A stretch of DNA of 64,000 nucleotides from JBHOQS01 sp042408875 (lineage in GTDB: Bacteria; Chloroflexota; UBA11872; JBHOQS01). The stretch is taken from contig JBHOQS010000025.1 of assembly GCA_042408875.1 (NCBI GenBank), forward strand, positions 118,564 through 182,563. The letters are read 5' to 3'. Below are positions 35,049-43,758 of this stretch, one piece after another. A program made the translations under genes and the position numbers. Each line of letters begins with the position of its first letter. Positions within the stretch are counted from its first letter, which is position 1. The notes below the pieces were generated by a model. That model searched no databases. It was given only the letters and a program-made list of their open reading frames with translations, and had not been told where the DNA came from.

Positions 35049-35543
35049 CGCGCGTCCTCCGCTATTTTGGCGGTGTGAGATGACACGTACTTCACCAGTA
35101 GCTGCCCCAATCTATCCAACTACTACGCTACCGTACTATGCCGTACTATACTATGCTACTACCTAGCTGCCTATCCCTGGTCGTGCGTCTGGGTCTGGGC
35201 GTGCGGGCCTGCTCAGCAGGCTCATGGTGTTGTACTCGCTTCCTTCCCGGCGTTAAGCCGCGACCGGCGATCGGGTGCACGCCTCATGGCTGGAGGTGTC
35301 CGCATGCGGAACCGAGCATTAAGACCAACATACGACGTGCAACTCCGGCGTGCCGCTCTTGTGAATGCCAGCATAGGCTGGAGGTAGTCCCGGCGTATAC
35401 TTGGCGTACTCGCCCTGGGCGCGCTGGCCGCGCTCTCTTGCCGGCTTCCTGGTGGTGAGAGGTATAGTAAGTCAGTAGATAGTAAGCCAGTAGAGATATC
35501 ACGTACGGATGGCCCAGGTGGAGAGCAATACTTGGAGGAGACG
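35049..35543. other. Intergenic region with low-complexity repeats
   Basis: No gene seen. The stretch 35093-35165 repeats ACTATAC/CTAC/TACTATGC-like words, and 35460-35500 holds two copies of a TAGTAAGYCAGTAGA unit. A promoter for the serine hydrolase is likely near its right end, but no consensus pair was found. Confidence 0.6.
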
Positions 35544-36641
35544 ATGCCGGAGGTGGCTGTGGTCCAGCCTGTCCCAGATGAGGTCCGGGCGCCCAACCTC
35601 GCTGAAGTCGAGGCGATTATCGAGGCAGGAACGCGTGAAGCATTCCCTGCCGCAGCCCTGCTGGTGATGCGTAACGGAGAGATCGTGCACCGGCACGCCT
35701 ACGGCGTACTCGACCCTGAAGCGCCTCTGGCTGAGCCGCTGAACCTGCGGGCGCGTTTTGATCTGGCCTCGCTGACCAAGCTGTTCACTGCCACGGCCGT
35801 CCTCCGGCTGGTACACTTCAGCGAGATACAGATCGATCGCCCGGTGCAGCACGTAGTGCCGGAGTTTGCCGGCCGGGGCAAGGAGCAGGTTACCTTCCGC
35901 CACCTCCTGACCCACTCCTCCGGCTTGCCTGCCTATGGCCCCTTCTACGGACATGGCGAGGGCCCTGACGATGTCATCGCGGCGATCTGCCGGACGAACT
36001 TGCAGTATTCGCCCGGCACGCGGGTGGTGTATAGCTGCCTGGGCTATATCCTCTTAGGGCATGCCATGACACGTATCACCGGCCTGCCGCTCGATCGCTG
36101 GATGCAGGCAGCAGTGCTCGACCCCCTGGGCATCAGCGAAGCCGGCTATAATCCGGGGGTGGACACTCCGGTCGTCCCGACCGGCACCGGGGACTACCGC
36201 CAGCGCCGGCTGCGCGGGGAAGTGCACGACCCCCTCGCCTCGGCTATGGCCGGCGTGAGCGGCAATGCCGGCCTCTTTGGCACCGCCGACAGCGTAGCCC
36301 GGCTGGGCCGGGTCTACCTGGACGGTGGTGTCGCAGGTGACCGGGTCTTTCTGTCAGAGGAGCTCGTCCGTGAGGCGACACGCGAGCACATCCGTTTTGG
36401 CGGTGAGCGGCGCGGCCTGGGCTGGGCACTGAAATCGCCGGTCGGGAGCAGCGCCGGCCGGCTGATGAGCCCGTCCAGCTACGGCCACACTGGCTTCACT
36501 GGCACGTCGATGTGGATCGATCCGGTGCGCCGGCTGCTGGTGGTGTTCCTGACGAACCGGGTCTGGTTCGGCGACCAGACCGAAATCCTCTCCTGGCGCC
36601 AGCGTGTGCACGACAGCATCGTGCGGGCACTCGACACCTAG
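35544..36641 (+). CDS. Serine hydrolase of the class C beta-lactamase / EstB family
   Basis: About 365 residues, no clear signal peptide. Nucleophile motif S-x-x-K is in DLASLTKLF (~78-86). The second motif is Y-S-C in RVVYSCLGYILLG, where Tyr is the base and the usual Asn is Cys, as in some esterase-type members. The third is H-T-G in SYGHTGFTG. Such enzymes act on D-Ala peptides or small esters. It ends 9 bp from the end of nagZ on the other strand, and linkage of these two families is common, hinting at cell-wall turnover. The start follows GGAGGAG. Confidence 0.88.
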   Translation: MPEVAVVQPVPDEVRAPNLAEVEAIIEAGTREAFPAAALLVMRNGEIVHRHAYGVLDPEAPLAEPLNLRARFDLASLTKLFTATAVLRLVHFSEIQIDRPVQHVVPEFAGRGKEQVTFRHLLTHSSGLPAYGPFYGHGEGPDDVIAAICRTNLQYSPGTRVVYSCLGYILLGHAMTRITGLPLDRWMQAAVLDPLGISEAGYNPGVDTPVVPTGTGDYRQRRLRGEVHDPLASAMAGVSGNAGLFGTADSVARLGRVYLDGGVAGDRVFLSEELVREATREHIRFGGERRGLGWALKSPVGSSAGRLMSPSSYGHTGFTGTSMWIDPVRRLLVVFLTNRVWFGDQTEILSWRQRVHDSIVRALDT

Positions 36642-36650
36642 GACCTGCGT

Positions 36651-38438
36651 CTAGCGCACGATGCCGTGGCCGGCTGGATAGAGGCCAGGCAGCTCTACCG
36701 GCAGGCGGCCCTTCGGCTGGGCGCGACCGGCTAGGATGTCTGCGGCCGCAGCCACCAGAGCCGGACGGTAGCCGTAGGTCGCCAGGTACGCCGGCACATC
36801 CCGGTAATACATGAGATCATATGGTGACCGCAGCGCTACCGCCACGATGGGCTTCCCTAACGCCAGCACTTGCTCTACTAGAATGCGCTGGCGGGGATAG
36901 CGCGCCAGGTCATAGGTTGCCAGGACGAGGCGGTCTGCTGCGCGTGCCGCCTGGACGTGCTGCCGGATTTCGTCCTCGGTAGCCCACAGGGTATACGCCG
37001 ACTCGTCGAGGGCAACGCCGCGGCGACGGAGCTCGGCTGCGAGCGTAACCTGTCCTCGCACCAACGGCTCGGCACGGGCGATCTCACCCAGCGCCGGGTT
37101 GAGCACGCGCAGCCGCCCGCTCTGCGGAAGCGGTACCAGCCCTCCCCCGTCCCGCACCAGGGTAACAGCGCGGCTGCCGATCTGCCGTACGCGCTCCAGG
37201 CTCTCCGGCCGGCCGGTGAGGTGCGCGGCGTCCTGTGGCGGGGCAGCCGCCCGATCGACGAGGCCGCGGATGGCCTTTACCTGTAAGATGCGCTCCACCG
37301 ACTGCTCGATCCGCTCGAGCGGGATCTCTCCAGAGCGTACTGCTTCGAGGATGGCATCGATCGCCTGCGCCTGGTAGTCATGGCTATAGCGGAAGAGCAA
37401 GAGATCTGCACCGGCTTTGAGCGCCATCACTGCCGCGACCGGCACCGAGTAGCGTTCGACGATCGCCCCCATCTCCAGGTCGTCGGTGATGATCAGCCCC
37501 TGGAACCCGAGCTTCTGGCGCAAGAGCCCGGTGACGACGCGCGGGGAGAGGGTAGCCGGCAGCCCGGGTTGCGGATCCAGCGCCGGGAACGTGACGTGTG
37601 CGGTCATGATGGCGTCCACGCCGGCCTGAATAGCTGTGCGGAACGGTGGCAGCTCAACCGCCTCGAGCCGAGCGATGCCATGCTCGATCGCGGGCAAGGC
37701 GATGTGGGAGTCTACGGTGGTGTCCCCGTGGCCTGGGAAGTGCTTCGCCGTAGCGACCAGTCCGCGCTCCTGGAACGTCTGAAGCGTGATCGCGCCCCAG
37801 CGCGCCACCTGTTCCGGTTGGGAGCCGAACGAGCGCACGCCGATGACTGGATTACGTGCGTTGTTATTGACATCGATCACCGGCGCCAGGTTCATGTTGA
37901 CGCCCATTGCCAGGAGCTCTGCAGCGGCAATAGCAGCCGAGGCGCGCACGTCGTCTTCTGACCAGGTGGCCCCCAGCGCCATGTTGCCGGGGAGCGGGGT
38001 CACGCCGTCCACGATGCGCTGGACGATGCCGCCCTCGTGGTCGATGGCGATGAACAGGGGCAGGCCCGGCGGCGAGGTCAGCGCGACCTCCTGAAGCTCT
38101 TTCGTGAGGGCAGCAACCTGGGCTGGCGACACCAGGTTACCGCGGAACAGGATCACGCCACCCACGTGCCGCTCAGCGATCATGTGCCGCGCCATGTCGC
38201 TCGCCTGCGTACCCTGGAACGCGATCATGATAAGCTGGCCGACTTTCTGCTCCAGGGTCATCGCGGCGCGCACCTGCTCGCTCCAGGTCAACGTCGGCGT
38301 TGGCTCTGGGGGAGCAGCGGGTGGCGCCTCCGCAGCGGAACGCGCAGCCGGCGCAGGGAGCTGGCAAGCCGCCAGAGCGGACAGCGCTGGAGAGAGCGCG
38401 CTGGCGAGCAACACGCGGCGTGTCAGGCGTGCATCCAT
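36651..38438 (-). CDS. nagZ: Glycoside hydrolase family 3, beta-N-acetylhexosaminidase (NagZ type), lipoprotein
   Basis: 595 residues. An N-terminal signal with RRVLLASALSPALSALAAC ends in a lipobox (Cys ~25), so it is likely anchored outside the membrane. The GH3 barrel has VGQLIMIAFQG, FIAIDHEGGIVQRI, the NagZ signature AKHFPGHGDTTVDSH (with the catalytic His) and nucleophile Asp in IITDDLEMGAI. A GH3 C-terminal domain follows from ~400. NagZ removes N-acetylglucosamine from muropeptides. Gram-positive-type enzymes with this C-terminal domain are secreted, which fits. Confidence 0.92.
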   Translation of the reverse strand: MDARLTRRVLLASALSPALSALAACQLPAPAARSAAEAPPAAPPEPTPTLTWSEQVRAAMTLEQKVGQLIMIAFQGTQASDMARHMIAERHVGGVILFRGNLVSPAQVAALTKELQEVALTSPPGLPLFIAIDHEGGIVQRIVDGVTPLPGNMALGATWSEDDVRASAAIAAAELLAMGVNMNLAPVIDVNNNARNPVIGVRSFGSQPEQVARWGAITLQTFQERGLVATAKHFPGHGDTTVDSHIALPAIEHGIARLEAVELPPFRTAIQAGVDAIMTAHVTFPALDPQPGLPATLSPRVVTGLLRQKLGFQGLIITDDLEMGAIVERYSVPVAAVMALKAGADLLLFRYSHDYQAQAIDAILEAVRSGEIPLERIEQSVERILQVKAIRGLVDRAAAPPQDAAHLTGRPESLERVRQIGSRAVTLVRDGGGLVPLPQSGRLRVLNPALGEIARAEPLVRGQVTLAAELRRRGVALDESAYTLWATEDEIRQHVQAARAADRLVLATYDLARYPRQRILVEQVLALGKPIVAVALRSPYDLMYYRDVPAYLATYGYRPALVAAAADILAGRAQPKGRLPVELPGLYPAGHGIVR

Positions 38439-38710
38439 GCTTGACAGTATACTCTATACTCTGGCCTGGGCGCCGCGGAAATAGGCGCACACTCCCTGTG
38501 GTAAAATCATGCCGCGTCTATGCTGTACGTCGAGCTCTACATCGATCGGTGGAGCCAGATCGTCGCAGACCAGCACCTCCGGTGGGATATCCCGCCTCTG
38601 TGGGAAACTCGCAGTGGACCCGGCGTATTCGCGCGATAGCCCACACGAGCGCGGCACCAGCTCTCGCTTTGCCAACGTTCACACGGAGCGGGCAGGCGCG
38701 AGGGAGTGCA

Positions 38711-39436
38711 GTGTGCAGCATGCACTGTGAGACGGAAGCTCCCCTACCAGCTGAACGCGCTCATCCGCGGCAATCGGATGGCTGTTTTGTTGTTATCGAA
38801 GGCCTCGACGGTGCCGGCAAGACAACGCAGGCGCGCCTGCTGGGGCAGTGGGCTGAGGCGCAGGGCCGGCGCACATATCTCACCACGGAGCCGAGTCACG
38901 GCGCGATTGGCCGGCTGCTGCGACGTATCCTGCAAAACCGACTTGATCCACACGCCGATGGCGGCGGCGAAGCGCCCATGGATGAAGCGATCCTGGCGCT
39001 CTTGTTTGCCGCCGACCGTCTCGATCATGTGCGGACGGAGGTACTGCCCAACCTGCAGGCAGGCGCGTTCGTTGTCAGCGATCGCTATCTGCTCTCGTCG
39101 CTGGCCTATCAGGGCACAGCCGTTGGGCTTGACTGGCTGCTCGCCATCAACGCCCATGCGCCGGCGCCTGATCTCACCGTGCTCCTCGATGCGCCGCCGG
39201 AGGTATGCGCCGCGCGTCTTGCCGCCCGCGGTGGGATTGCCGAGCGGTATGATCGTCTGCCGACGCTGGCGCAGGTCAGAGCCCGCTTCCTGGACGCGGC
39301 TGAGCTCCTGCGCGCACAGGGCCAGCGGCTGGTTGCAGTAGACGCGACTGGCCCCCCCGACGAGGTGCACTGTCACGTCACAGAGGCGGTGGCAGAAGTC
39401 CTGCACACCCGCGCACGCGGCTCCGCCGGGTCCTGA
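38711..39436 (+). CDS. tmk: Thymidylate kinase
   Basis: About 241 residues. The P-loop is GLDGAGKTTQ (~30-39), DR-x motif is SDRYLLSSLAYQG, and the LID region follows near AARGGIAERYDRL. The enzyme phosphorylates dTMP to dTDP. GTG 38711 follows GAGGGAG at good spacing; ATG 38720 is an alternative. The much longer open frame upstream overlaps nagZ's start on the other strand and is rejected. Confidence 0.92.
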   Translation: MCSMHCETEAPLPAERAHPRQSDGCFVVIEGLDGAGKTTQARLLGQWAEAQGRRTYLTTEPSHGAIGRLLRRILQNRLDPHADGGGEAPMDEAILALLFAADRLDHVRTEVLPNLQAGAFVVSDRYLLSSLAYQGTAVGLDWLLAINAHAPAPDLTVLLDAPPEVCAARLAARGGIAERYDRLPTLAQVRARFLDAAELLRAQGQRLVAVDATGPPDEVHCHVTEAVAEVLHTRARGSAGS

Positions 39437-39604
39437 CATCCCAGGAACTCCCCGGCAGGTGCCTCCAGGCCTACGTGACCAAGAAGTCCTAGCTGTGCGG
39501 CAACGCGGGTTGCGTCTCGGCTACAATGTAGCAGCGCGCCCCCAGGGCGCATGGGTTGGTATCTGGGAGGTGGCGTGTCCGCTTCATGTGCTTCTAGCCG
39601 TCCT

Positions 39605-40975
39605 ATGTCCTCCAACTATTCTAGGGAGGCCCGTGATCTCGAGACGCGCGCCCGTGCTGTGCTCCTGGAGAATGCACGGTGGGGAACGTATGAGACGGCT
39701 CAGGGAAGCGAGCCGTATTTTTACATTGCCCCGTCACGGCGGGTCTACCCGCACCAGTGGCTCTGGGATAGCTGCTTTCATGCCATCGTAATGGCCCGGC
39801 TGGAGCCTGAGCTGGCCAAGGCCGAGCTTCGATCGCTCACTCGGCGCGCACGCCCGGACGGCTTCATTCCCCATCTCTTGCTCTGGCCAGTCCCGGGACG
39901 GCGGCTGCCCCTGCACTGGGTACCGAACGCCATCGCCCGGCTGGTGCTGCACCACCTCACCCAGCCACCCGTGCTGGCGCTAGCAGTTGAAGCCGTGTAT
40001 CAGCACACCGGCGACCTGGACTTCGTGCGCGAGGTGCTGCCAGCCACGGCGAAACATTACGCCTACCTCGCCGCGCACCGCGACCCTGACGGCGATGGGC
40101 TGGTCTCGATCGTCTGCCCGGTCGAGTCCGGCATGGACAATACGCCGGCATACGACATGGCCCTGGGCCTGGGGCAGCCAAGTACGTTGAGCTACCACCT
40201 GCGCAACACGCTGCTGGGCCTGCGCTACATGCTCTTGCGCTGGCGCCTGCCGGATATCTTCGCTGCCGATCACTTTACAATCGAAGACCTGGCGTTCAAC
40301 TGCATCTATGCGGCTGGCCTACGCGCGCTGGCCCGGCTGCATGCGCAGACCGGCGACATGGCGAGCGCGGCAGAGATCCACCACCAGGCGGACCGTACGG
40401 AGGACGCCATTCTTACGCGGTGCTACTATCAGGAGGACGCTGCGTTCTACGGACTGTACTCTCAGGCCGAACGTCCCGCGCGCGTGCCGACAGTGGCAAC
40501 GCTGCTGCCCCTGCTTCTGGAGCGGCTACCGGCAGAGCTGGCCGGGCACCTGGTCGAGCAGCAGTTGCTGCATCCAGAGCGCTTCTGGTGTCCCTATCCG
40601 GTGCCCTCGGTGAGCATGGCACACCGCACGTTCAATCCTGCCTCGTGGCCGCTGGCTGTGCGCGCTGGGCTGCGCGAGCGGCTCAAGCAGCAATGGTGGC
40701 GCTTCCGTCTGATCTGGCGCGGCCCGACCTGGGTCAACCTGAACTGGCTGGTCGTGCGCGGCCTGCGCCAGCATGGCTTCCACGACGTGGCCGACCGACT
40801 GGCCCGGCGAACGGTCGAGATGGTTGAGCGCGCCGGCTTCTGGGAGCACTACCACCCCTTCACTGGGGAGGGGCAAGGCGCGGAACGCTATAGCTGGTCC
40901 ACGCTCGCCATTGATCTCGCCGCCGGCTTAGGCAAGCGCAGCCCAGCGCCGACCCTTGCGCCGGCGCTGGGCTAG
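39605..40975 (+). CDS. GH63-type mannosylglycerate hydrolase-like protein
   Basis: 456 residues forming an (alpha/alpha)6 barrel. Diagnostic segments: YPHQWLWDSCFHAIV (~49-63), CPVESGMDNTPAYD with the catalytic Asp, IWRGPTWVNLNWLV and FWEHYHPFTGEGQGA with the second acid. This pattern is typical of bacterial mannosylglycerate hydrolases of Thermus and relatives. The enzyme cleaves mannosylglycerate or glucosylglycerate, compatible solutes of thermophiles. No synthase gene is near. Confidence 0.85.
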   Translation: MSSNYSREARDLETRARAVLLENARWGTYETAQGSEPYFYIAPSRRVYPHQWLWDSCFHAIVMARLEPELAKAELRSLTRRARPDGFIPHLLLWPVPGRRLPLHWVPNAIARLVLHHLTQPPVLALAVEAVYQHTGDLDFVREVLPATAKHYAYLAAHRDPDGDGLVSIVCPVESGMDNTPAYDMALGLGQPSTLSYHLRNTLLGLRYMLLRWRLPDIFAADHFTIEDLAFNCIYAAGLRALARLHAQTGDMASAAEIHHQADRTEDAILTRCYYQEDAAFYGLYSQAERPARVPTVATLLPLLLERLPAELAGHLVEQQLLHPERFWCPYPVPSVSMAHRTFNPASWPLAVRAGLRERLKQQWWRFRLIWRGPTWVNLNWLVVRGLRQHGFHDVADRLARRTVEMVERAGFWEHYHPFTGEGQGAERYSWSTLAIDLAAGLGKRSPAPTLAPALG

Positions 40976-41088
40976 ACGGTAGACCTCCCTATACCTTAAC
41001 TATACTAACTATACCTCACTATACCTCTTAATTATACTTAATTTACTATACTTAATATTCCTTAATTAATATGCCTTAATATTAAGGC
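40976..41088. repeat. AT-rich low-complexity tract with a 16-bp palindrome
   Basis: Built of CTATACCT, ACTATACT and CTTAAT-like words. It ends in GCCTTAATATTAAGGC (41073-41088), a perfect palindrome between the ends of two converging genes. The base composition is far below that of the genes. Confidence 0.75.
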
Positions 41089-41106
41089 GCATGGGATCGC
41101 CTGCCC

Positions 41107-42213
41107 TCACCCGACGATGTGACCGGTGAGGAGATAGCCGACGACGTACCCTACCACTGCCACTCCCAGGCCGACCAGGAACATATCTAGGCCGCTGCGG
41201 AACGCGCTCCGTCCGGTGAAGACACTGCGAGCCGCCCCGACCAGGAAGTGAGAGAGCATACTGATGGCAAAAGAAGTGCCTGTGGCCAGGCCATCTGGGA
41301 GCACAACGTACGGGATAATTGGAATAAGCGCGCCGAAGGCGGTGGCAACCCCGGTGAGCATGCCTTGCTGCAGTGGCGAAGCAAACTCCAGTCCGATCCC
41401 CAGCTCCTCGCGGACTTTTTCTTGCAGGGCAACTGCCGGATTCGTAAGCATCTGCTCGGCGAGCTGGCGCGCCAGGGCAGGCGCCATCCCCTTGGCTTCG
41501 TAGAGCAGGGCCAGTTCCTCCAGCTCGAGCGCTGGCATCAGCTTGAGCTCCTCACGCTCCAGCTCGATCTCATGCTGGTAGACCTCTTGTTCACTCTTGG
41601 CGGCCAGATAGCTGCTTGAGCCCATGGAGAGGGCATCGGCCACGAGGCCGGCCAGACCGGCCAGCAGCACTACCTGGCTGGTGACTTGTGCACCGACCAC
41701 ACCCATGACGAGGCCGAAATTGGCGGTAAGCCCGTCGTTGAAGCCGTAGACCGCGTTGCGCAGGAAGCCACCCGACTCGATGTGGTGCCAGGGCTCAGGC
41801 CCGCGTCCCAGCAGCTCCCGCAGCACCTGGGCATGCTGGGCCTCATCTCGCACGGTCTGCTCACCAAGGCCCAGCTGTTCGCCTTTCCTCGTCGCCTGGA
41901 GGAACTGCTTGACCTCGTTTGCTTCCTCGTTGAGACGTACCCGCATAACTGCCCGGGTAGCACCGTGTTTGGCAAGCCAGGCCAGGATCCTGGCTTGCAG
42001 GCTCGGCTGGTACTGGCCTGGATCCTGGCCATAGCTGCGGAGGAGGCGGGCATACTCTTCCTGGTGTCGGTGCTCTACCGCAGCCAGGCGGTGCAAAATC
42101 TCCTGTCGGGATGGATTTGGCTCAAGCGCAGCGAGCACCTGGTAGAGAAAATGCGCATCGCCCTCATCCTGCCACTGAGCGATCCAGCGCTTGAGATCCT
42201 TTGCCGTAGCCAT
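41107..42213 (-). CDS. Ferritin-like / VIT1 family iron transporter (MbfA type)
   Basis: 368 residues. Residues 1-150 form a rubrerythrin/ferritin-like bundle with E-x2-H pairs (AAVEHRHQEEYA, RDEAQHAQVL). Residues ~155-368 are the VIT1/CCC1 membrane domain: GFLRNAVYGFNDGLTANFGLVMG, AGLVADALSMGSSSYLAAKSE with the cytoplasmic metal-binding helix rich in Glu, and about five membrane helices. The MbfA family exports iron or manganese and protects against metal and peroxide stress. It is transcribed away from the aromatic operon. Confidence 0.92.
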   Translation of the reverse strand: MATAKDLKRWIAQWQDEGDAHFLYQVLAALEPNPSRQEILHRLAAVEHRHQEEYARLLRSYGQDPGQYQPSLQARILAWLAKHGATRAVMRVRLNEEANEVKQFLQATRKGEQLGLGEQTVRDEAQHAQVLRELLGRGPEPWHHIESGGFLRNAVYGFNDGLTANFGLVMGVVGAQVTSQVVLLAGLAGLVADALSMGSSSYLAAKSEQEVYQHEIELEREELKLMPALELEELALLYEAKGMAPALARQLAEQMLTNPAVALQEKVREELGIGLEFASPLQQGMLTGVATAFGALIPIIPYVVLPDGLATGTSFAISMLSHFLVGAARSVFTGRSAFRSGLDMFLVGLGVAVVGYVVGYLLTGHIVG

Positions 42214-42429
42214 AGTTCGCCTCCACGGTTGGTCTCAGGTCTTCCAGCGGATTTCACAGGCCACGGGTCAAGCATAACACCTTCCAGAAAGGCGCCAGGA
42301 AGGCACAATAGCCCTGGAGATCTGGAAGCTCCGTGCGCGTGAGAGACTGCCTGGCGCTCCTCGAGCACGGCACTGTCTGCCGTGCTATGCTGTTCCATCG
42401 TGAGGAGCGGTGCGGGGCGCAAAAAGGGT

Positions 42430-42458
42430 TTGACAAACCCGTGCGAACTTCTTATACT
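42430..42458 (+). promoter_or_regulatory. Consensus sigma-70 promoter of the aromatic operon
   Basis: TTGACA (42430-42435) and TATACT (42453-42458) are exactly 17 bp apart. Transcription should start near 42465 and give a leader of about 245 bases before aroF. Confidence 0.85.
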
Positions 42459-42490
42459 GGGACCACGCTGAAGACTGGGGTATACAGCAG

Positions 42491-42556
42491 ATGAACGTGT
42501 CACGCCCGTTCGGGCTGGCCGTCTCCTATTACTTTTGGTTTATGAATCCGGCCTGA
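42491..42556 (+). CDS. Aromatic leader peptide (attenuator ORF)
   Basis: A 21-codon ORF, ATG to TGA, too short for usual gene finding. Its second half reads Ser-Tyr-Tyr-Phe-Trp-Phe (codons 12-17, 42524-42541), so five consecutive codons specify aromatic amino acids. All three aromatic residues in one uninterrupted run is very unlikely by chance. It sits 26 bases after the predicted transcription start and upstream of an intrinsic terminator and DAHP synthase. Inference: ribosome stalling here when Tyr, Phe or Trp tRNA is uncharged prevents termination. A clear ribosome binding site is not seen; ACTGGGG at 42474-42480 is a weak one. Confidence 0.85.
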   Translation: MNVSRPFGLAVSYYFWFMNPA

Positions 42557-42597
42557 CGCCAGGTGGCGCCAGGGGCGCTGCCGCGTGTCATGCCGGA
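42547..42597 (+). promoter_or_regulatory. Possible antiterminator arms and nested hairpins
   Basis: TCCGGC (42547-42552), in the last leader codons, is complementary to GCCGGA (42592-42597) just before the terminator. Between them GGCGCC and GGCGC-rich words allow further pairing. Which structures form depends on ribosome position; folding was not computed. Confidence 0.5.
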
Positions 42598-42598
42598 G

Positions 42599-42630
42599 AA
42601 GCAGAGGAACGAGCAAACCTCTGCTTTTTT
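42599..42630 (+). terminator. Intrinsic terminator in the aroF leader
   Basis: GCAGAGG (42601-42607) and CCTCTGC (42618-42624) pair around a 10-base loop, extended by two A-T pairs, and are followed by six Ts. It lies 42 bp after the leader stop codon and 82 bp before aroF, so it would abort transcription unless prevented. Confidence 0.88.
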
Positions 42631-42711
42631 ATTTGCCCTGCGCATCCGGGCGCGGCCTCAGCGGCGGCTGGATAGCCGGAGGAAAAAACAAACGCACTGG
42701 AAGGAGCGGAG

Positions 42712-43755
42712 ATGATCGTCATTATGTCTCGTGCGGCCACCGACGAACAGATCGATCGGGTGGCCGCCCACATACGCGAGGAAGGTCTGGAGCCCCATGT
42801 CAGTCGCGGTGTCGAGCGGACCGTGATCGGCGTCATCGGCGCAGCGATCAGCGATGAGGTGCGCAGCCGGCTGGAAGCCATGGACGGCGTGGAGCGCGTC
42901 GTACGTGTGAACAAGCCGTATAAATTCACTGCGCGCCGCGCTCCCGACGAGACGACCCAGGTGCGTGTGAATGGCACGGTGATCGGCGGCAACGCCGTGG
43001 TGATCATGGCCGGCCCCTGCTCGGTCGAGAACCGCGAGCAGCTCATGACCACCGCACGGGGTGTGCAGCAGGCCGGCGCGGTGATCCTGCGCGGCGGCGC
43101 GTTCAAGCCCCGCACTTCTCCGTATTCCTTCCAGGGACTGGGACGCGAGGCGCTCGAGCTCTTGCTCGAGGCCAAGCGCGAGACCGGCCTGCCGATCATC
43201 AGCGAGATCATGGATACCGCCGATCTCGACCTGATGATGGATTACGTGGATATCCTGCAGATCGGCGCGCGCAATATGCAGAACTTTGCCCTGTTGCGCG
43301 CCGTCGGCCAGGTACGCAAGCCGGTGATGCTCAAGCGTGGCCCGGCCTGCACCATCGAGGAGCTACTGAACTCGGCAGAATACATCTGCGCTGGCGGGAA
43401 CCACGAAGTGCTCCTCTGCGAGCGCGGCATCCGCACCTTTGAGACCGAGACCCGCTTCACGCTGGATGTGTCTGCGGTGCCAGTGCTGAAGCAGCTCACG
43501 CACCTGCCGGTGATCGTCGACCCCAGCCACGCCGCCGGCAAGCGCGCGTACGTGAAGGCGCTGGCCCTAGCCGCTGTGGCCGCCGGGGCGGATGGCCTGA
43601 TCGTGGAAGTGCATCCGAATCCGGAGAAGGCGCTCTCAGATGGCGCGCAGAGCTTGACCATTCCCGAATTCCAGGACATGATGGAGGCGGTGCGCCGCGT
43701 GGCGGAGGCGGTCGGGCGCGAGATCGCCGCGCCGCATGCGCTAGCGCTGCGGTAG
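42712..43755 (+). CDS. aroF: 3-Deoxy-7-phosphoheptulonate (DAHP) synthase
   Basis: 347 residues, type I-beta. Residues 1-70 are the ferredoxin-like N-terminal domain used for feedback control in the Thermotoga-type enzyme (MIVIMSRAATDEQIDRVAAH). The catalytic barrel begins near 95: VIMAGPCSVENREQL, RGGAFKPRTSPYSFQG, DILQIGARNMQNF, MLKRGPACTIEELL and IVDPSHAAGKR, with the metal Cys, His, Glu and Asp ligands expected. It condenses phosphoenolpyruvate with erythrose-4-phosphate. GGAAGGAG precedes the start. Control is by the attenuator upstream and probably allosterically. Confidence 0.95.
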   Translation: MIVIMSRAATDEQIDRVAAHIREEGLEPHVSRGVERTVIGVIGAAISDEVRSRLEAMDGVERVVRVNKPYKFTARRAPDETTQVRVNGTVIGGNAVVIMAGPCSVENREQLMTTARGVQQAGAVILRGGAFKPRTSPYSFQGLGREALELLLEAKRETGLPIISEIMDTADLDLMMDYVDILQIGARNMQNFALLRAVGQVRKPVMLKRGPACTIEELLNSAEYICAGGNHEVLLCERGIRTFETETRFTLDVSAVPVLKQLTHLPVIVDPSHAAGKRAYVKALALAAVAAGADGLIVEVHPNPEKALSDGAQSLTIPEFQDMMEAVRRVAEAVGREIAAPHALALR

Positions 43756-43758
43756 ACC

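Noticed and set aside
38300..38710. Long in-frame extension upstream of thymidylate kinase
   Set aside because: It overlaps the nagZ start region on the other strand, has unusual composition, and a well-placed ribosome binding site precedes 38711.
42214..42429. Riboswitch upstream of the aromatic operon
   Set aside because: The DNA before the promoter is not in the transcript, and the leader itself is better explained by the peptide attenuator.
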